Source: Nitrospinota bacterium
Lineage (GTDB): Bacteria; Nitrospinota; Nitrospinia; UBA9942
Length of the DNA stretch: 9,132 nucleotides
Reading direction: 5' to 3'
Assembly: GCA_016234205.1 (NCBI GenBank)
Contig: JACRGN010000343.1
Coordinates: forward strand, 1-9,132
This document shows positions 5,021-9,132 of this stretch, one piece after another. The notes below the pieces were generated by a model. The model had not been told where the DNA came from. It was given only the letters and a program-made list of their open reading frames with translations, and searched no databases. Every line of letters begins with the position of its first letter. Within the stretch, counting starts at the first letter, position 1. The translations under genes and the position numbers were made by a program.

Positions 5021-5722
5021 ATGAAATCAGTGGTCAGAAGGCAGAAGCCAGAAGTCAGAAGCAAGAAACAAGAAGCAAGAAGCAAGAAAAATTTTGTATC
5101 TTGCATCTTGTGTCTTGCATCTTGCATCTTGATTACAGGTTGTGCTGCAAAGGTGACAAGGCCTTTACCTGAGATAAGTGCTCCCAAGGTTTCATACGAA
5201 GAGGGTTCCTTATGGCCCAAAGAAGAGAGCAAGCTCCTTTTATTTAAGGATACAAAGGCAAATAAGGTTGGAGATATTGTTACAGTTTTAATTGCTGAAT
5301 CTTCGCAGGCATCAAAGGCATCTGAGACCAAGACATCCCGTGCCAGTGATAATACCCTTGGTTTTAAGGCAGGGACAGGAATACCTACAGATTTTCAGGT
5401 GAAGGGTGGAAATAAATTTGAAGGCATAGGGACAACTACAAGGGCAGGTAATCTCAATGCCACTGTAACTGCAGTGGTAGTTGAAGTTTTGCCAAATGGA
5501 AATTTAAAAATAGACGGAGTTAAGGATATAAAGGTTAATGATGAGACCCAGCATATGACAGTAAGCGGTATTGTCAGGCCCGAAGATATAAGCCGAAACA
5601 ATAGTGTTATTTCTTCTGATATTGCTGATGCAAAAATACTTTATAAGGGTGAGGGGAGTCTGGATGACGAACAGAGACCTGGCTGGCTTGGGAAGGCATT
5701 CAAATGGATATGGCCATTCTAA
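5021..5722 (+). CDS. flgH: Flagellar L-ring lipoprotein FlgH
   Basis: A 233-residue outer-membrane lipoprotein forming the L ring, the same length as in enterobacteria. The lipobox LITGC places the lipidated cysteine at residue 41. The mature part has the family pattern GSLWPKEESKLLLFKDTKANKVGDIVTV (quoted in pieces: GSLW, LLLFKDTKA, VGDIVTVLIAES), an AS/T-rich stretch, then NATVTAVVVEVLPNGNLKIDG and VSGIVRPEDISRNNSVIS, recognisable by the short motifs LPNGNL, GIVRPEDI and SSDIADAKI, ending WIWPF. The start is ATG at 5021, four bases after a full AGGAGG that overlaps the flgA stop (TAGGAGG), implying coupled translation. Residues 5-36, the n-region and hydrophobic core, are encoded by heptamer repeats in a 7-residue period (RRQKPEV, RSKKQEA, RSKKNFV, SCILCLA). 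Confidence 0.95.
   Translation: MKSVVRRQKPEVRSKKQEARSKKNFVSCILCLASCILITGCAAKVTRPLPEISAPKVSYEEGSLWPKEESKLLLFKDTKANKVGDIVTVLIAESSQASKASETKTSRASDNTLGFKAGTGIPTDFQVKGGNKFEGIGTTTRAGNLNATVTAVVVEVLPNGNLKIDGVKDIKVNDETQHMTVSGIVRPEDISRNNSVISSDIADAKILYKGEGSLDDEQRPGWLGKAFKWIWPF
5033..5130. repeat. Heptamer inverted-repeat element 3 (inside flgH)
   Basis: Fourteen heptamers in unbroken register: GTCAGAA, GGCAGAA, GCCAGAA, GTCAGAA, GCAAGAA, ACAAGAA, GCAAGAA, GCAAGAA (5033-5088), a centre AAATTTT (5089-5095), then GTATCTT, GCATCTT, GTGTCTT, GCATCTT, GCATCTT (5096-5130). The arms are reverse complements at about 6 of 7 positions, with a perfect inner match GCAAGA/TCTTGC (5082-5087, 5099-5104). All of it is translated as the FlgH signal peptide. 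CAGAAGGCAGAAG (5035-5047) is shared with 3956-3968 in flgA. Confidence 0.9.
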
Positions 5723-5756
5723 GTTAAGAGTTATGAGTTAAGAGTGAGGAGCAAAT
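5722..5756. repeat. Heptamer array 4, single arm (flgH/flgI gap)
   Basis: Five units AGTTAAG, AGTTATG, AGTTAAG, AGTGAGG, AGCAAAT run in 7-base register from the last base of the flgH stop to the flgI start codon. Unlike the other elements there is no complementary arm. The 17-mer at 5729-5745 is identical to 3918-3934. The fourth and fifth units supply the flgI Shine-Dalgarno (AGGAG, 5747-5751), which sits only three bases from the ATG. Confidence 0.8.
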
Positions 5757-6870
5757 GAAAATAATTAAAATACTTATACTCGCACTGACACTGACACTGA
5801 CACTGACACTGACAGCTCAGGCAATTCGTATAAAGGACATAGCAAATATTGGCGGGATACGGGATAACCAGTTAATCGGTTACGGCCTTGTAGTGGGGCT
5901 GAAAAATACCGGCGACAATTCTTATAACAGCCAGTTTACCACACAGACCCTTTTAAGTATGCTGGAAAAACTGGGGACTACAGTTGATGTTAGGCAGTTA
6001 TTGGATGTGAGGATTGAAAACATAGCCGCAGTGATGATCACCGCCAATCTCCCGCCATTTGCAAAAATAGGGGGACGGATTGATGTTACTGTATCCTCCC
6101 TTGGAGATGCAAGGAGTCTTGAAGGCGGGACACTCCTTATGACACCCCTTAAGGCAGCAAATGGCGAGATATATGCCGTAGCCCAGGGGGCAGTATCTGT
6201 TGGCGGGGCATTTAGGGCTGAGGCTGAAAGGGCTTCGGTTCAGAAAAATCATACGACAGTAGGAACGATTACAGGCGGGGCTATTGTGGAGAGGGATGTC
6301 CCTTTTGATTTTAATAAAAGGGATGATCTAAATCTCATCCTTTACAGGCCTGATTTTACAACTGCATTAAATGTTACGAAGGCAGTCAATACAAGTTTAG
6401 GGGAGGCAATGGCATTTCCATTAGATTCAGGGACAATAAATATAAAGATTCCGGATAAACTTAAAGGCAGACTCGTAGAGATGATGGCACAGATAGAGTC
6501 TCTTGATGTGAGTGTGGATAACAGGGCGAAGGTGGTACTGGATGAAAGGACCGGGACTGTTGCAATAGGTGAGAATGTAAAGATCTCCTCTGCTGCAATT
6601 TCTCACGGCGAATTGATTGTGGAAATCAAAGAGCAGTTGCAGGTTATACAGCCTCCGCCGCTGACATTTGGACAGCCGATGGCAGCACCTGAATCTACTA
6701 TAACAGTCAGAGAAAAAGGGAATAGGGTGTTATTGGTTCCAACGGCTGCAAATATAGGAGACCTGGTAAAGGCACTCAATGCCGTCGGCGTTTCACCGAG
6801 GGATTTGATTGCCATATTCCAGTCATTAAAGGCTGTTGGGGCACTACAGGCGGAATTGGAGATATTGTGA
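5755..6870 (+). CDS. flgI: Flagellar P-ring protein FlgI
   Basis: A 371-residue periplasmic protein, the normal FlgI length, forming the P ring around the rod in the peptidoglycan layer. After a Sec signal peptide (MKIIKILILA, then five Leu-Thr pairs, AQA cleavage near residue 23) the mature protein begins IRIKDIANIGGIRDNQLIGY, a hallmark of the family. Further signatures are GYGLVVGLKNTGD, NIAAVMITANLPPFAKIG, VSSLGDARSLEGGTLL, AVAQGAVSVGG and the C-terminal GDLVKALNAVGVSPRDLIAI. The start is ATG at 5755 with AGGAG three bases upstream, both partly supplied by the heptamer array. Its stop codon overlaps the flgJ start (GTGA). The Leu-Thr stretch is encoded by five perfect CTGACA repeats. Confidence 0.96.
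   Translation: MKIIKILILALTLTLTLTLTAQAIRIKDIANIGGIRDNQLIGYGLVVGLKNTGDNSYNSQFTTQTLLSMLEKLGTTVDVRQLLDVRIENIAAVMITANLPPFAKIGGRIDVTVSSLGDARSLEGGTLLMTPLKAANGEIYAVAQGAVSVGGAFRAEAERASVQKNHTTVGTITGGAIVERDVPFDFNKRDDLNLILYRPDFTTALNVTKAVNTSLGEAMAFPLDSGTINIKIPDKLKGRLVEMMAQIESLDVSVDNRAKVVLDERTGTVAIGENVKISSAAISHGELIVEIKEQLQVIQPPPLTFGQPMAAPESTITVREKGNRVLLVPTAANIGDLVKALNAVGVSPRDLIAIFQSLKAVGALQAELEIL
5785..5814 (+). repeat. (CTGACA)5 microsatellite encoding the FlgI signal core
   Basis: Five perfect tandem copies of the hexamer CTGACA encode (Leu-Thr)5 in the hydrophobic core of the FlgI signal peptide. Because the unit is six bases long, gain or loss of a copy changes the core by two residues without shifting the frame. 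Confidence 0.95.
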
Positions 6871-7157
6871 AGATAAATGCGACCAACCAGACATCAGGCA
6901 TTAATAGTCAGTTTTTAAATGCTGATGAGAAGAAGCTAAAAAAGCTTACTGCCGATTTTGAGTCTGTATTTTTATATTATGTATTAAAGACAATGAGAGA
7001 TACAGTTCCCAAAAGCGGTTTCATAGACGGGAAGAATGGTGAAGATATATACAGGTCAATGATGGACCAGGAGATTGCAAAAAGCATGGCTGACAAAAGA
7101 GAGAGCGGGATTTCAGGTATGCTGTATAAGCAATTAAGAATTAAAAATTACGAATGA
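6867..7157 (+). CDS. flgJ: FlgJ-type rod-binding protein, without hydrolase domain
   Basis: A 96-residue protein equal to the N-terminal rod-binding domain of FlgJ; the C-terminal peptidoglycan hydrolase domain of enterobacterial FlgJ is absent. The core motif LTADFESVFLYYVLKTMRDT (residues 27-46) and IYRSMMDQEIAKSMAD (about 65-80) with a final GISGMLYKQL helix are typical. It acts in rod assembly; wall opening must be done by a separate enzyme not encoded here. The start is GTG at 6867, overlapping the flgI TGA, with GGAG five bases upstream (6858-6861), so translation is coupled. The last residues (RIKNYE) and the TGA stop are encoded by the 5' arm of heptamer element 5. Confidence 0.88.
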   Translation: MKINATNQTSGINSQFLNADEKKLKKLTADFESVFLYYVLKTMRDTVPKSGFIDGKNGEDIYRSMMDQEIAKSMADKRESGISGMLYKQLRIKNYE

Positions 7158-7215
7158 AGAATTAAAAGGAATTATTCCTTAAATTCATAATTCTTAATTC
7201 ATAATTCCTAATTTC
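7132..7215. repeat. Heptamer inverted-repeat element 5 (flgJ end/flgN gap)
   Basis: Five units AATTAAG, AATTAAA, AATTACG, AATGAAG, AATTAAA (7132-7166) are followed by a palindromic centre AAGGAAT-T-ATTCCTT (7166-7180), then AAATTCA, TAATTCT, TAATTCA, TAATTCC, TAATTTC (7181-7215). The arms are symmetric, five units each; GAATTAA (7138-7144) exactly complements TTAATTC (7194-7200). The element starts inside flgJ and supplies its last codons and stop. It should fold as a long AU-rich hairpin. Confidence 0.88.
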
Positions 7216-7243
7216 TTTTTGATAATATGCCGATAAATTATAT

Positions 7244-7744
7244 ATGAATACATTACTTGATAATCTATCAGAGGTATTAAAAGAGATTGTAGAAGGTTAT
7301 TCAGTGCTGATTGACATTCTCCAGAGGGAGAGGCGATTTATAATAGAAAACTCACTGAATGAACTGCACGACTGCATAAAGCAGAAGGAGACAATGATAC
7401 TCAAACTAAAGATGCTTGAGGATTCAAGAATATCCCTAAGCAGCAGACTTGCAGGTTTTTTTGAAGCCGAGTCAAAGGATATAACCCTTTCATATATATC
7501 GGATTCAACTGTAGAGCCATATTCATCTATATTTAAAAATTATCGGTCTAAACTCCTGTCCCTGACCCAGACTATAAAGGATGTAAACAGGGAGAACAAA
7601 AATTTTATTGAACTCTCAATGGATACCCTTAAGGAATCTTTCAAATTTTTAAATGACATGGCAAACCCCCGTCCTATCTACCTCTCATCTGGTGTTGTTC
7701 ATAGCCAGGTGCAGAGGGGTAGGATGGTGAAAGTTACGGGTTGA
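7244..7744 (+). CDS. flgN: FlgN family export chaperone
   Basis: A 166-residue, almost wholly helical cytoplasmic protein of the FlgN type, which holds FlgK and FlgL for delivery to the flagellar export gate. Residues 1-60 form a long helix with the family pattern LSEVLKEIVEGYSVLIDILQ followed by an IKQKETMILKLK segment, then a second helix around LLSLTQTIKDVNRENKNFIE. The low-complexity C-terminal tail after residue 140 is the part that in relatives contacts FlgK. The assignment rests largely on helical pattern, size and position just before flgK, since FlgN proteins diverge quickly. The start is ATG at 7244; no clear Shine-Dalgarno is visible, and upstream stops rule out a longer form. It ends six bases before the next gene. 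Confidence 0.82.
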   Translation: MNTLLDNLSEVLKEIVEGYSVLIDILQRERRFIIENSLNELHDCIKQKETMILKLKMLEDSRISLSSRLAGFFEAESKDITLSYISDSTVEPYSSIFKNYRSKLLSLTQTIKDVNRENKNFIELSMDTLKESFKFLNDMANPRPIYLSSGVVHSQVQRGRMVKVTG

Positions 7745-7750
7745 TATTTT

Positions 7751-9132
7751 ATGACCAACATTTATGGAGTCTTAAATATAGCCAGATGGGCCCTCCTCTC
7801 CCAGCAGACTGCCGTGGAGGTTACAGGCCATAATATTGCCAATGTCAACACAGAAGGTTATACCCGCCAGCAGGCAGTAATTGATGCGGCCTCTCCAATT
7901 TCTACAACTCCGGGGCAGATTGGAACAGGTGTAAGGGTAACAGAGATAAAGAGGGCATATGACAATTTCCTCGGCTCCCAGATTATCTCTGAAACTAATA
8001 TGTTAGGGAAATGGAATGTAAAGGAGGAATCCCTCAGCCGTGCAGAGGTGATATTTAATGAGACGACAGGGGGGGGACTAAATAAGAATCTATCTGAATT
8101 CTGGTCGGCATGGCAGAACCTGTCTTTAAATCCAGCAGGCGAGACGGAGAGGCAGGCTGTTATTGGAAAGGGGAAACTTCTGTCTGATACATTCAATAAA
8201 CTTTCTACCGATTTAAAGAGGGTCAGGGATGATATTGATAAAAAAGTCGTATCCTCAGTTGATGAGGTTAATCAATTTACAAGCCAGATAGCTGAACTGA
8301 ATAAGGTAATTCACGAGGCAGAGGTGACAGGCGAAAATGCCAATGACTTGAGGGACAAGAGGGAGCTTACAATAAAAAAACTGGCTGAGAAGATTGATAT
8401 TAATTATTATGAGGAATCCAATAAACAGGTGGTTGTTTACACAGCAAAGGGGAGGCCTCTCGTAACAGGACAGTATGCCTTTCAGCTGCAGGCAGTAACA
8501 AACGGGGAAAATGCTGCACTCCATGATGTGAAATGGAAGAATGTTGACGGGATACTTACAGACATTACAAGCGACCTGACAGGCGGGAATTTGGCAGGCC
8601 TGATTGAGACGAGGGACAGCAATGTCCAGCAATATTTAAAGAAGGTGGATATCCTGTCATCTACAATAGTAAAAGAGGTGAACAAGAAGCATGTAACAGG
8701 ATACGGACTTGATAAATCAACAGGTATAAATTTCTTTAACGGCCTCTCTGTCACAACAAAGACAGGTGCCTCAAATACGGGGAGTGCCACAATAAGTTCA
8801 GGCAGTGTTAGTAACCCGCAGGTTGTAGCCACAGATAATTATGAGGTCAGGTTTGCATCATCTTCCCAATATACAATCTATAATACAACCCAGTCCGCCT
8901 CTTCAGGCACCTTTACATTCTCATCAGGAAGCTCTATTACATTCTTCCAGCAGAAGGGTATTACGGTATCTATTTCAGGTTCTGCCTCATCAGGGGATAA
9001 GTTTAAAATAAGTGCCTCTGAAAATTCCTCAAGTGTCATGTCATTAAATTCAACTGTGGAAGGGAATACTAAAAAGGTGGCTGCAGCAAAAGGTGAGGCG
9101 GCAGGTGATGGAGATAATGCCATATCAATAGG
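7751..9132 (+). CDS. flgK: Flagellar hook-associated protein 1 FlgK, 5' part
   Basis: The frame stays open to the right edge, giving 460 codons of a protein that joins hook and filament; the C-terminal rod-like domain lies beyond the window. Residues 4-37 carry the axial-protein signature (LLSQQTAVEVTGHNIANVNTEGYTRQ, cited by its core GHNIANVNTEGYTRQ). Residues 106-138 contain the FlgK-specific FWSAWQNLSLNPAGETERQAV. A long helical stretch around 160-215 ends in NDLRDKRELTIKKLAEKIDI, also typical, and TGGNLAGLIETRD follows near 277-289. From about 335 the sequence becomes Ser/Thr/Gly-rich, consistent with a surface-exposed D2/D3 domain. The start is ATG at 7751, six bases after flgN, without a strong Shine-Dalgarno, so coupled translation is likely. 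A run of eight G lies at 8069-8076. Confidence 0.95.
   Translation, partial: MTNIYGVLNIARWALLSQQTAVEVTGHNIANVNTEGYTRQQAVIDAASPISTTPGQIGTGVRVTEIKRAYDNFLGSQIISETNMLGKWNVKEESLSRAEVIFNETTGGGLNKNLSEFWSAWQNLSLNPAGETERQAVIGKGKLLSDTFNKLSTDLKRVRDDIDKKVVSSVDEVNQFTSQIAELNKVIHEAEVTGENANDLRDKRELTIKKLAEKIDINYYEESNKQVVVYTAKGRPLVTGQYAFQLQAVTNGENAALHDVKWKNVDGILTDITSDLTGGNLAGLIETRDSNVQQYLKKVDILSSTIVKEVNKKHVTGYGLDKSTGINFFNGLSVTTKTGASNTGSATISSGSVSNPQVVATDNYEVRFASSSQYTIYNTTQSASSGTFTFSSGSSITFFQQKGITVSISGSASSGDKFKISASENSSSVMSLNSTVEGNTKKVAAAKGEAAGDGDNAISI

Noticed and set aside
4879..5331. Minus-strand frame of 150 codons across the flgA/flgH border
   Set aside because: It is antisense to two well-supported genes. 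Its apparent hydrophobic and repeat content simply reflects the symmetric heptamer element, which reads open on both strands.
3039..7215. Heptamer arrays as a CRISPR array or as terminators
   Set aside because: Units are 7 bases without spacers, unlike CRISPR. The hairpins lack downstream T-runs in most cases, and two are inside coding sequence, so termination there would destroy the operon.
7227..7247. Six-codon leader frame (ATG to TGA) overlapping the flgN start by ATGA
   Set aside because: It is too short to support, has no ribosome binding site, and is likely by chance in AT-rich sequence. It might aid coupling, but nothing shows it.
8255..9123. Several minus-strand frames within the flgK region
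   Set aside because: All are opposite the continuous flgK frame, which has family motifs, so they are shadows.

Overview
The window is a bacterial chromosomal segment dominated by a flagellar rod, ring and hook operon read left to right. P-ring and L-ring genes (flgI, flgH) imply a diderm, Gram-negative cell. Heavy use of AGG/AGA for Arg and ATA for Ile, the gene order flgF-G-A-H-I-J-N-K, and a sigma-54 type promoter in front of flgF fit a Nitrospirota- or Deltaproteobacteria-like organism. I cannot assign a taxon more closely from sequence alone.

Layout. 2-865 (+): 3' part of a secreted or surface protein with a fibronectin type III domain and an unassigned beta-rich C-terminal domain. 866-1197: intergenic, with a motif resembling REP-type repeats, a CCCCCTT/AAGGGGG hairpin, and the reverse-strand remnant of a second ParE-like toxin. 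1198-1754 (-): a Phd/YefM-like antitoxin and RelE/ParE-superfamily toxin pair with its own promoter. 1755-2214: intergenic, with a nested GC-rich inverted repeat and a -24/-12 promoter at 2142-2157. 2215-9132 (+): flgF, flgG, flgA, flgH, flgI, flgJ (rod-binding domain only), flgN and the 5' part of flgK, which runs off the right edge.

The genes form one assembly line. FlgF and FlgG build the rod, FlgA helps assemble the FlgI P ring, FlgH is the lipoprotein L ring, the short FlgJ is a rod-assembly factor, and FlgN is the export chaperone for hook-filament junction proteins such as FlgK. Most genes are tightly packed, and several junctions are translationally coupled.

The most unusual content is a family of 7-bp tandem repeats at five junctions of this operon (flgF/G, flgG/A, flgA/H, flgH/I, flgJ/N). 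Four of them are arranged as purine-rich heptamers followed by their approximate reverse complements, so they can fold into long hairpins. Two lie inside coding sequence: the 5' arm encodes the basic n-region and the 3' arm the hydrophobic core of the signal peptides of FlgA and FlgH. FlgI's signal peptide core is separately built from (CTGACA)5. So all three Sec-exported flagellar proteins here have signal peptides made from simple repeats. Unit number is a potential frameshift switch. I regard this repeat-derived signal peptide arrangement as the best candidate for an undescribed phenomenon in the window.
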